Shown: positions 1-6,864 of the stretch, piece after piece
How the letters are laid out: each line of letters starts with the position of its first letter
Position numbering within the stretch: position 1 is the stretch's first letter
Assembly: GCA_964601575.1 (NCBI GenBank)
Contig: CAZROA010000076.1
Coordinates: 1 to 19,951, forward strand
Direction of reading: 5' to 3'
DNA length: 19,951 bases
From: CAZKEG01 sp964601575
GTDB taxonomy: Bacteria > Desulfobacterota > Thermodesulfobacteria > Thermodesulfobacteriales > Thermodesulfatatoraceae
Made by a program: the position numbers and the translations under genes
The notes under the pieces: generated by a model
Seen by the model: the letters and a program-made list of their open reading frames with translations, nothing else
What the model was told of the DNA's origin: nothing
Database searches by the model: none

Positions 1-197
1 CCCTTGGAGAGCCTGATCTCTTGGCCTCGACGCCAATGGACCTCCTGTTCAAAATCAGCCACGAAACTCTTGGTGCCTTCATAGAGGGTCTGAACCTTTC
101 GGGCGATAGCCAGGGCAGGATCTTTGGTGGCTAAGGCCGAATTAGTGATCAGGACGCACCAACACAGGACGAGGATGGACACCATCTGACGGACCAA
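1..197 (-). CDS. lolA: LolA, outer-membrane lipoprotein carrier protein (N-terminal part; runs off the left edge)
   Basis: LolA is the periplasmic chaperone that carries lipoproteins from the LolCDE transporter to the outer membrane. Only about 65 residues are in the window. They show a hydrophobic signal peptide ending near NSALA, then a LolA-like start of the mature protein with an amphipathic helix, YEGTKSF and ADFEQEV. I place the start at a TTG (195-197) because an excellent Shine-Dalgarno AAGGAGG (204-210) lies 6 nt upstream; an in-frame ATG at 183-185 would lose the Arg in the signal peptide n-region. The gene begins inside the last codons of ftsK, overlapping it by 56 nt in another frame, so the two should be cotranscribed and translationally linked. 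ftsK-lolA adjacency is known in other Gram-negatives. The call rests on a fragment plus neighbourhood. Confidence 0.75.
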   Translation of the reverse strand, partial: MVRQMVSILVLCWCVLITNSALATKDPALAIARKVQTLYEGTKSFVADFEQEVHWRRGQEIRLSK

Positions 198-2229
198 CGA
201 TACCCTCCTTTTCCATTCGTTCAATCATACGGGCGGCACGATTATAGCCTATCCTCAATCGACGCTGAAGCATAGAGATCGAGGCCTGACCGGTCTTGAC
301 CACGATCTCTACCGCCTCTTGGTAGAGTTCATCAACCTCTTCGTCTTCAAGGGTTAGCCCAGTTTCTGTATCTACCGGGGTGAGGATTCCAGGTTCATAT
401 TCCGGCTCTCCTTGGGCCTTCAAGAATTCAATGACGCGGCTGACTTCTTTCTCTGAAATATAAGACCCATGGATGCGTTGGAGCTTAGAAGTCCCCGGGG
501 GTAGGAAGAGCATATCCCCTGCCCCAAGGAGCCTTTCAGCCCCGGTAGTATCCAGAATGGTGCGTGAATCCGTGCGGGAGGAGACCTGAAAGGAAATCCG
601 GGCCGGGAAATTGGCCTTGATAATCCCGGTCAGCACATCTACCGACGGACGCTGCGTGGCCAGGAGGAGATGGATACCCGAGGCCCTAGCCATCTGGGAG
701 AGCCTGGTGAGCGAAGTCTCTACCTCTTTGGAAGAGACGACCATTAGGTCCGCTAACTCATCGACCACGATGACGATATAGGGAAGCTTTTCCTCGGCTT
801 CTTGGTTATACATTTCCAGATTGCGGGCATGGGCCTCTTCTAATAATTGATAGCGTCGTTCCATCTCGGCCACGGCCCATTTGAGCGCCCTGGTGGCCAT
901 CTTGGGCTCAAGGACCACCGGATGCAAAAGGTGGGGAATACCATCGTAGACCGAGAGTTCTATACGCTTGGGGTCGATAAGGAGGAGCCGCACCTCTTCA
1001 GGCGTGGCCTTAAAGAGCAGGCTACAGATCATGGCGTGCAGGCAAACGCTCTTACCGGTGCCTGTGGCCCCGGCAATCAGGAGATGGGGCATACGGGTCA
1101 GATCAGTGACCACCGGTCTCCCGGAGATATCTTTGCCCAGGGCTAGGGTGAGCTTTGAGGGAGAGTTTTGAAAGGCCTCGCTCGCCAAGATCTCTTTGAG
1201 ATAAACGATTTCTCGCTTTTTGTTGGCTACCTCAATCCCTACGGCTGATTTTCCAGGTAGCGGCCCGACGATGCGGACACTGGCTGCCTTAAGACCAAGG
1301 GCCAGGTCATCAGCCAGGGCGGTGATGCGGTTGATCTTAACCCCCGGGGCGGGTTCATATTCATAGACGGTGATCACCGGGCCGGGACAGACCTCTACCA
1401 CCCGGCCCTTGATACCGAAATCAGCCAGTTTTTCTTCCAGGAGCCGGGCTCGGGCCAAGAGTTCTTGTTTGGACTCACTGGACTGCCTTGGCGGTGGATC
1501 CTCAAGGAGACTCAAAGGGGGGCGTTCAAAGCGCCCTTTTCCTTTGGGTAAAGGGAGGTCTTTGATTTCAAAGTCTTTGTCTTCCCGTTCTTTAATCTCC
1601 AAACCAGGATCTTCCAAAAGAGGTTCTTCGGGGATATGGGGTTCAAAGGCCGGTTCAAGAGGGGAGGTTTTTCGCGGGGAAGAAAGACGCCTGAAAGATA
1701 AAAACAGGGTTTTAAAGGCATTTTCGGTCTTTTTGAAGAGCATGGCTGGCGAAAGCCCAGAGACCAGGCAAAGCCCAAGTAACTGGAAGAGGATGACCAA
1801 AATAAGAAGCCCGAGCCGGCCCATATACGGAACCAGGGCTTGACCTATAACCCCGAGTATCCCGCCGGAGAGGGGATAACGCCCCCAAAGAAAACCATTC
1901 ATTTGGGCCAGGGCCGCAAGGAAGGAAAAGGAAAGCACAAAAAACAGCCCACCCAGGGGGAGAGAAAGACTAAACTTCTGTCTTCGCAAGGGGGAGAGCC
2001 CGATCAAGATGAGGAAAAGAGGGACCAACCAGGCCGAGAGACCGAAGAGATCAAATAAGAGCCCGGAAAGATAGGCCCCAAAAAGCCCGGTAAAATTCCT
2101 GACCCCTTCGGCTCCTGCCCTTCCAAAGGCTGGATCTTGGGGAAAGTGCCCTAGGAGGGCCAGAAAGAGAAAGACCCCGGAGGCCGCCAAAAATAGACCG
2201 ATAAATTCTTGCCGATACTTGGTAAACAT
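142..2229 (-). CDS. ftsK: FtsK/SpoIIIE-type DNA translocase
   Basis: A septum-anchored ATPase that pumps DNA to clear chromosome ends before division and activates XerCD recombination. Seen in the 695-residue protein: four to five hydrophobic segments in the first about 160 residues; a short acidic and Pro-rich linker (about 185-255), much shorter than in E. coli; the FtsK alpha/beta motor with Walker A GATGTGKS at about 387-394, Walker B IVVDELADLM and LLATQRPSVDVLTG; and a C-terminal winged-helix gamma domain (QASISMLQRRLRIGYNRAA) that reads KOPS-like sites. I chose the ATG at 2227-2229, which shares its A with the TAA stop of the upstream gene (TAATG); this gives an N-terminus MFTKYRQEF leading directly into the first membrane helix. 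An upstream in-frame ATG at 2274 would add 15 residues overlapping the upstream gene. The lolA start lies inside the 3' end. Confidence 0.95.
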   Translation of the reverse strand: MFTKYRQEFIGLFLAASGVFLFLALLGHFPQDPAFGRAGAEGVRNFTGLFGAYLSGLLFDLFGLSAWLVPLFLILIGLSPLRRQKFSLSLPLGGLFFVLSFSFLAALAQMNGFLWGRYPLSGGILGVIGQALVPYMGRLGLLILVILFQLLGLCLVSGLSPAMLFKKTENAFKTLFLSFRRLSSPRKTSPLEPAFEPHIPEEPLLEDPGLEIKEREDKDFEIKDLPLPKGKGRFERPPLSLLEDPPPRQSSESKQELLARARLLEEKLADFGIKGRVVEVCPGPVITVYEYEPAPGVKINRITALADDLALGLKAASVRIVGPLPGKSAVGIEVANKKREIVYLKEILASEAFQNSPSKLTLALGKDISGRPVVTDLTRMPHLLIAGATGTGKSVCLHAMICSLLFKATPEEVRLLLIDPKRIELSVYDGIPHLLHPVVLEPKMATRALKWAVAEMERRYQLLEEAHARNLEMYNQEAEEKLPYIVIVVDELADLMVVSSKEVETSLTRLSQMARASGIHLLLATQRPSVDVLTGIIKANFPARISFQVSSRTDSRTILDTTGAERLLGAGDMLFLPPGTSKLQRIHGSYISEKEVSRVIEFLKAQGEPEYEPGILTPVDTETGLTLEDEEVDELYQEAVEIVVKTGQASISMLQRRLRIGYNRAARMIERMEKEGIVGPSDGVHPRPVLVRPDH

Positions 2230-2717
2230 TAATCTTTTAGTTCGGCTAGGGCCTCTTGCTTTAACTGATCCCAATCAAAGTGTTTAAGCCAGGTACGTAT
2301 TTCCTCGGCACTAAGCCCTTGATAACGGGCAAAGAGGATGATCACCGGTTTTTCGTTGAGGAACACCGCCATAAAACCTTTCTTTTCCGGGCGACTATGG
2401 CTGATCAAGAGACGATAGTTTCCGTCTTGGAAGTATTTTAAAAAATAGTCCTTGGTCTCTACCTCAAGACGACCGGAAAGCAGGTGTTGGAACTTTTCTC
2501 CTTCTGCTCCCCCGGCCAGGAAAAGCTGTACTCGGGCCCCATCTCGTTGGTAGACCCGCATGATATAAAAGGCCCGCCCATAGGTACTGCGGTAGTGCAA
2601 GAAATCCGCCGGGCCAGCTTGCCATCCCTGGACATCGGCCAAAGAAACTACCCCAGCCAAGGCCTGATTAGCACAGAGAAAGACAAGGAAGAAAAGGATG
2701 AAAATAGACCTATACAT
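2229..2717 (-). CDS. Secreted/periplasmic protein of unknown function upstream of ftsK
   Basis: I do not recognise the family. From the ATG at 2715-2717 the 162-residue product has a textbook signal peptide (MYRS, then a hydrophobic core, then CANQALA) with predicted cleavage before GVVSL. It is therefore probably periplasmic; the Cys in the signal region is not a convincing lipobox. The mature part (about 140 residues) looks like a small alpha/beta domain with repeated beta-strand patterns (RAFYIMRVYQ, RVQLFLAG, GFMAVFLN, KPVIILFAR) and ends in a charged helix (WLKHFDWDQLKQEALAELKD). An ATG at 2751-2753 would add 12 residues ahead of the signal peptide; neither start has an obvious Shine-Dalgarno. 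Its stop overlaps the ftsK ATG by one base, so it is the first visible gene of a coupled unknown-ftsK-lolA operon. That suggests an envelope role, but this is inference only. Confidence 0.8.
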   Translation of the reverse strand: MYRSIFILFFLVFLCANQALAGVVSLADVQGWQAGPADFLHYRSTYGRAFYIMRVYQRDGARVQLFLAGGAEGEKFQHLLSGRLEVETKDYFLKYFQDGNYRLLISHSRPEKKGFMAVFLNEKPVIILFARYQGLSAEEIRTWLKHFDWDQLKQEALAELKD

Positions 2718-2859
2718 GTTTGACAATTTAGCATTAATTATCGAAAAAATCATCAGTATCAGGCACGATCTTTTAAAGACCAGAGGAGACTCTCTTTCTT
2801 TTAAGTCGGTTATAAACTTTACTTCATAAACCTTCTAAGGTACTTTCTCTGGACCTTAT
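2718..2859. promoter_or_regulatory. Divergent intergenic region (ftsK operon / FN3 lipoprotein-lysA)
   Basis: These 142 bp are AT-rich and separate divergent transcription units, so they must hold promoters for both. On the plus strand a TATAAA at 2811-2816 could be a -10 box for the lipoprotein gene, but no good -35 lies 16-18 bp upstream. A perfect TTGACA at 2720-2725 on the plus strand has no matching -10. On the minus strand I see no convincing box pair. Treat the individual boxes as unproven. Confidence 0.3.
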
Positions 2860-3888
2860 ATGAAGAGAGTGATCATTTGTCTGTTTATATGTCTTCTCTT
2901 CGGTTGTGGGCGTAAAGTAGATCCAAACCCCCCTTACGCCGTACGACCTGTGCCTCCTCAAGACATTCGGGTCACTCTGCATCTCTGGGGAGCGGAATTG
3001 AGTTTCAAGGTGCCCCGAAAGAAAGTAAACGGTCGTCCACTGGATCATCTAAAGGGTTTTGAGGTCCTTCGTTGGGGACAGACCGTCGAAGGGCCAAAGG
3101 CCACTTATAAAAAATATCTCTTTTTACCCTTCAAAGGGGATTGGGATAAGGTGCGCCGATTCTATTTTCGAGATAGACATTTACTTTCCGGCGTGCGTTA
3201 TCGATATCAAATAAGGGCCGTACGAGGGTGGCGTTGTATAAGTGACCCAGCCTACTCCCCTATCTTTGCCTGGCACACACCTCCTGAGGCCCCGGCTCAT
3301 TTGATGGCCAAGGCCGGGGACGGCCAGGTGACCCTCCGGTGGGAGAAAGTAGATACCTATCTTGACGGACAAGCTATCCGGCTTCATCGACTCAAATACC
3401 GAGTTTATCGGGTGGTTCAAACCGGAAAAATTCCCTTGAAATTGGTAGATACCAATTACTATCTCGATCAACAGGTCGAGAATGAACACCTCTATTGTTA
3501 TCAGGTGGCTGCGGTTCTGGTCTATTTTGGTAGCTTGATCGAGGGTCCTTTAAGCCCCAAGGCCTGTGCCAAACCGATAGATATCACCCCTCCCCGGGCC
3601 CCGGAAGACCTGGTGGCTGTGCCGATAAAAGGTGGGGTCCTTTTGCGTTGGCACCGCAATACCGAACCGGATCTGGCTGGCTATCGGGTCTTTCGTCGTC
3701 GCCCTGGTGGTCTTCCCAAACTTTTGAACAAAAAACTCCTCACTCAACCGGAATTTTTTGATCGGAATATCCCAGGCCCAGGGCTTTATTATTACTGGGT
3801 CACCGCCGTAGATTCTTCTCCGAGGGCCAACGAGAGCCCTCCATCCGAGATGGTCGAGGTGGAAATCCTTCCCAAGGAGGTCAGATAA
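2860..3888 (+). CDS. Lipoprotein with three fibronectin type III-like domains
   Basis: A 342-residue predicted outer-membrane lipoprotein of unknown specific function. The N-terminus has a short hydrophobic signal and a lipobox LFGC with the acylated Cys at 16; the next residue is Gly, not Asp, so outer-membrane sorting is expected where a Lol system exists. After CGRKVDPNPP come three FN3-like beta-sandwich modules: about 33-140 (degenerate), about 142-240 (PPEAPAHLMA, QVTLRWEKV, YRVYRVV, LYCYQVAAV) and about 244-338 (PPRAPEDLVA, VLLRWHRNTEPDLAGYRVF, YYYWVTAVD). The start has only a weak GGA 6 nt upstream. The stop lies 1 nt before the lysA start and the lysA Shine-Dalgarno is inside this gene, so the two are coupled. 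The CGxK...PP start resembles the small lipoprotein LptM (YifL) often encoded near lysA/dapF; the FN3 part is not part of LptM. Confidence 0.85.
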   Translation: MKRVIICLFICLLFGCGRKVDPNPPYAVRPVPPQDIRVTLHLWGAELSFKVPRKKVNGRPLDHLKGFEVLRWGQTVEGPKATYKKYLFLPFKGDWDKVRRFYFRDRHLLSGVRYRYQIRAVRGWRCISDPAYSPIFAWHTPPEAPAHLMAKAGDGQVTLRWEKVDTYLDGQAIRLHRLKYRVYRVVQTGKIPLKLVDTNYYLDQQVENEHLYCYQVAAVLVYFGSLIEGPLSPKACAKPIDITPPRAPEDLVAVPIKGGVLLRWHRNTEPDLAGYRVFRRRPGGLPKLLNKKLLTQPEFFDRNIPGPGLYYYWVTAVDSSPRANESPPSEMVEVEILPKEVR

Positions 3889-3889
3889 G

Positions 3890-5158
3890 ATGCATCATTT
3901 TCTGTATCGAGATGGGGAACTCTACGCCGAAGAAGTCCCGGTAAGGGAGATAGCCCAGGCGGTGGGGACCCCTTTTTATCTATATTCAACCGCCACCCTG
4001 AGACGCCACATCCGCGTCTTTGATCAGGCCTTTAGCCGGATCCGACACCTGGTGTGCTATTCGGTCAAAGCCAATTCCAACCTGGCGGTCTTAAGCCTTT
4101 TGGCCAAGGAAGGTGCCGGGGCGGACATCGTCTCCGGCGGGGAGCTCTTTCGGGCCCAAAAGGCCGGCATTAAGCCGGAGAAGATCGTCTTCTCCGGGGT
4201 AGGGAAGACGCGCAAAGAGATCCGGCAGGCCTTAAAGGCCGGTATCTTGATGTTTAACGTGGAGAGCCTCGGTGAACTCGAAGTAATCTCCGAGGAGGCT
4301 CGAAATCTCGGCCAAAGGGCCCCTATCGCCATTCGGGTCAATCCAGATGTAGATCCCAAGACCCATCCCTATATCTCTACCGGGCTTAAGAAGAACAAAT
4401 TCGGGCTAGACGTGGAGACGGCCTTTCAGGCCTATCTTCGGGCCAAAGAAGACCCCTATCTCGAAATAGTAGGGGTGGATTGCCATATCGGTTCCCAATT
4501 GACCCAGGTCTCTCCTTTTGTCGAGGCCTTGCGAAGGATTAAGGCCTTTGTCCTTCGTCTGGCCGAGGAAGGCATTTCCCTTCGATATCTAGACCTAGGT
4601 GGGGGCCTTGGGATCGTCTACGGCCAAGAATCACCGCCACCGCCTGAGGAATATGCCTCAGCCCTCCAAGAAGAACTAAAGGACTTAGACATTACCCTTA
4701 TTTTAGAACCGGGGCGGGTCATTGTGGGCAACGCCGGCATCCTGGTGACCCAGGTGCTTTACTTCAAAGAGACCCCGGCCAAGAAATTCATCATTGTCGA
4801 TGCCGGGATGAACGACCTCCTGCGCCCAGCTTTTTATCAGGCCTATCACGAAATAAAGCCGGTGGTAGAAAGGCCCCGGGAGAGGATAATAGCCGATATT
4901 GTGGGCCCCATCTGTGAGACCGGAGACTTCTTGGCCAGAGATCGCGAGATAGCTAAGGTAAGCCCCGGAGAATTGTTAGCGGTGATGAGTGCCGGGGCCT
5001 ATGGTTTTGTCATGTCCTCTAATTACAATTCTCGCCCTCGACCAGCCGAAGTCTTAGTCTCTGGTAAGGAATTTTTTGTCGTTCGCAAACGGGAGAGCTA
5101 TCAAGATTTGATCGCTGGTGAAGAAATACCGGATTTTCTTAATCCAAAACTAAGATGA
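3890..5158 (+). CDS. lysA: Diaminopimelate decarboxylase
   Basis: A PLP enzyme that converts meso-2,6-diaminopimelate to L-lysine, the last step of lysine synthesis in the cytoplasm. The 422 residues are full length for the family. Visible motifs: the PLP Schiff-base lysine in YSVKANSN (Lys60), GADIVSGGEL, the DCHIGSQL segment, the glycine-rich phosphate-binding LDLGGGLGI, LEPGR, the substrate-binding and catalytic-Cys segment GPICETGDFLA, and AGAYGFVMSSNYNSRPRPAEVLV near the C-terminus. The ATG start has AAGGAGG at 3874-3880 with 9 nt spacing. It is translationally linked to the lipoprotein gene upstream. No lysine riboswitch is seen ahead of the operon. Arginine/ornithine decarboxylases of the same fold are less likely because the DapDC signature GPICETGD is intact. 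Confidence 0.96.
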   Translation: MHHFLYRDGELYAEEVPVREIAQAVGTPFYLYSTATLRRHIRVFDQAFSRIRHLVCYSVKANSNLAVLSLLAKEGAGADIVSGGELFRAQKAGIKPEKIVFSGVGKTRKEIRQALKAGILMFNVESLGELEVISEEARNLGQRAPIAIRVNPDVDPKTHPYISTGLKKNKFGLDVETAFQAYLRAKEDPYLEIVGVDCHIGSQLTQVSPFVEALRRIKAFVLRLAEEGISLRYLDLGGGLGIVYGQESPPPPEEYASALQEELKDLDITLILEPGRVIVGNAGILVTQVLYFKETPAKKFIIVDAGMNDLLRPAFYQAYHEIKPVVERPRERIIADIVGPICETGDFLARDREIAKVSPGELLAVMSAGAYGFVMSSNYNSRPRPAEVLVSGKEFFVVRKRESYQDLIAGEEIPDFLNPKLR

Positions 5159-5340
5159 TTTGATTTTTTTCTTGATCGATCAAGACTTATACCCAGTTTA
5201 ACAAATTAAAACAAATTTTTACAGAAATTCATTTATTATAGGCAAAAATAGTATTATTAAAGTCAAGGTTGGTATTATCCCTACCGATAAAAACTAAAAA
5301 ACTCAGTGTGTGGCAAATATGATCATTAGGAAACAAAGCC
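5159..5340 (+). promoter_or_regulatory. AT-rich region upstream of the first FapA-like gene
   Basis: These 182 bp are much richer in A/T than the flanking genes and must hold the promoter of the FapA pair. A TATTAT at 5252-5257 could be a -10 box, with only a poor -35 (TTCATT, 5228-5233). A perfect 14-bp palindrome CTTGATCGATCAAG sits at 5171-5184 just after lysA. A small inverted repeat GGTA/TACC (about 5270-5284) follows. No known riboswitch consensus was recognised. A likely Shine-Dalgarno AGGA is at 5328-5331. Confidence 0.35.
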
Positions 5341-6720
5341 ATGTTGCCCCCGAAAGGAGTTTCTGTTTTGAACGGACGCTTTCGCCTCTACGTCAGCCAA
5401 AATGGTCTTGAAGCCTACCTCAAGAGCGAAAACGGTGACCAAATTCTTTCTTCTGAAGACTATCAGCAACTTCAAGAAGAATTGAAGAGATTGGGCATTG
5501 TCCATGGAATCTTAAAATTTCCTGAATATTCTCACAAGGTTATGATCGTCGCTCGGGGTACCCCGCCTATCCCCGGAGAAGACGGGCGGATTGAGATCTT
5601 GGTCGATCTAAAGAGGGGGCCAAGAGAGGAAGGAAAAGGGGTAGATCTCCGAGAACTGAATTCCATTGTTTGTGTAAGGGCTGGCCAAGCGGTGGCTGAA
5701 AAGATCCTCCTTTCACCTGGAAAACCAGGGGTCAATGTCTATGGAGAACCCATCCCACCTCCCCCAAGCAAAGAGGCCGTCTTTAAATACGGCAAAGGCC
5801 TCCAGATCAGTGAGGATGGTTCTTTGCTCTTAGCTACTACCGACGGGGTTTTGGTCAATAAGGCCGGTAAATTGGAGGTGCTTCCGGTCTATAAACTTGA
5901 TGCTGATATCGACTGGGACATCGGCAATATTCATTTTTACGGGAAGAAATTGATCATTCGTGGTGATATAAGACCTGGATTTACCATAGAAACCTGGGGC
6001 GATTTAGAGATACACGGTCGGGTCGAAAACGGCGTCACCCTAAGAGTTCACGGCAATCTAAACGTTTTTGGTCCGGTTCAAGGAGAAAACACGGTCATAA
6101 ACTGCAAGGGCAATGCCTATCTCTCGATAATCGAATACGCTAAGCTGATCATCGGTGGAGATCTAATAGTTAAAGATTACATATTGCATGCCCAATGTAT
6201 CATAGGTGGTAACTTAAAGGCCACCGAAGGGGTAGGGAAGATCGTTGGAGGGGAGTATCACGTCCGTGAGTCTGTGGTGGCTCAGACTTTGGGGAGCAGT
6301 GCCTATGTGCCCACCATTATAAAGGCCGGGTACGATGAACTCTTGCAAGAACGCCTTGAAGAAATCTACATCGAACTGGCCATCTTAGAAGAGATGGTCA
6401 TCAGGCTTCACAAGATACTTGATACAGGATTTAGACTTTATAAAGAGGGGAAACTTGATCAGGAAAAGTTGGCCGTTCTTAAAAAGGTAAAGATAAAATA
6501 CGAGGAGACCAAACAATATATTAGAGAATTAGAAGAACAAAAGGCACACATCTTTCAACTGGAAGAAACCTCCAAAAAGGCCACGGTGCACGTCCTAAAA
6601 GAGGTCTTTCCAGGGGTAGAGATCTGGATCACCGACGACAACTTTTCGGTAGTCAGTCATTTTGACAAAGGCGTATTTTATAACCGAAAGAACCAGATCC
6701 TCTTTCGCCCTTCCGCCTAG
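5341..6720 (+). CDS. FapA/DUF342 family protein, copy 1
   Basis: A cytoplasmic protein of the FapA family (DUF342, 'flagellar assembly protein A'); members affect flagellation in Vibrio, but the biochemical role is poorly known. Layout of the 459 residues: N-terminal domain (about 10-60), a family-typical segment with VARGTPP, ELNSIVCVRAGQAV and GVNVYGEPIPPP (about 75-145), a central stack of short beta turns like a right-handed beta-helix (ITIRGD/GDLEIHGRV/GGDLIVK repeats, about 190-310, with KIVGGEYHVRESVVAQTLGS), and a C-terminal coiled coil (about 330-410) ending in GVEIWITDD. The ATG has AGGA 9 nt upstream; an in-frame TTG at 5368 with AAGGAG at 5354-5359 is a credible alternative, but homology to copy 2 begins before it. 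No flagellar genes are nearby. It is closely similar to the next gene, so the pair is a tandem duplication. Confidence 0.9.
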   Translation: MLPPKGVSVLNGRFRLYVSQNGLEAYLKSENGDQILSSEDYQQLQEELKRLGIVHGILKFPEYSHKVMIVARGTPPIPGEDGRIEILVDLKRGPREEGKGVDLRELNSIVCVRAGQAVAEKILLSPGKPGVNVYGEPIPPPPSKEAVFKYGKGLQISEDGSLLLATTDGVLVNKAGKLEVLPVYKLDADIDWDIGNIHFYGKKLIIRGDIRPGFTIETWGDLEIHGRVENGVTLRVHGNLNVFGPVQGENTVINCKGNAYLSIIEYAKLIIGGDLIVKDYILHAQCIIGGNLKATEGVGKIVGGEYHVRESVVAQTLGSSAYVPTIIKAGYDELLQERLEEIYIELAILEEMVIRLHKILDTGFRLYKEGKLDQEKLAVLKKVKIKYEETKQYIRELEEQKAHIFQLEETSKKATVHVLKEVFPGVEIWITDDNFSVVSHFDKGVFYNRKNQILFRPSA

Positions 6721-6777
6721 ATCTTATCCCGATCTCTTAGTCAGGGCCAATCCGGTGATATTTTAGGGGGAATAAGG

Positions 6778-6864
6778 GTGAATCTTTTTGGTGACATGAA
6801 CCGATATAAGAGATGTGAACTAAAGATGAACTTTTGGCTAAAAATTACCCACGATGGCCGGTGA
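6778..6864 (+). CDS. Possible 28-codon leader ORF overlapping the start of FapA-like copy 2
   Basis: A GTG-initiated ORF (first residues MNLFGDMNRYKRCE) with a good purine-rich Shine-Dalgarno AGGGGG at 6765-6770, 7 nt upstream. Its TGA (6862-6864) lies 8 nt inside the downstream fapA-like gene, which starts in the +1 frame at 6854 and has no Shine-Dalgarno of its own. The basic peptide has no recognised family. A leader peptide that delivers ribosomes by translational coupling would explain the missing site. It could equally be chance; with 28 codons, sequence alone cannot decide. Confidence 0.35.
   Translation: MNLFGDMNRYKRCELKMNFWLKITHDGR

Noticed and set aside
1370..1843. A 157-codon open frame on the plus strand
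   Set aside because: It is antisense to ftsK, is rich in Ser/Arg/Lys as typical of reverse-frame reading, and has no family match.
2720..2748. TTGACA at 2720-2725 as a plus-strand promoter
   Set aside because: No acceptable -10 at 16-18 bp (GAAAAA stands there), and it sits over the start of a minus-strand gene.
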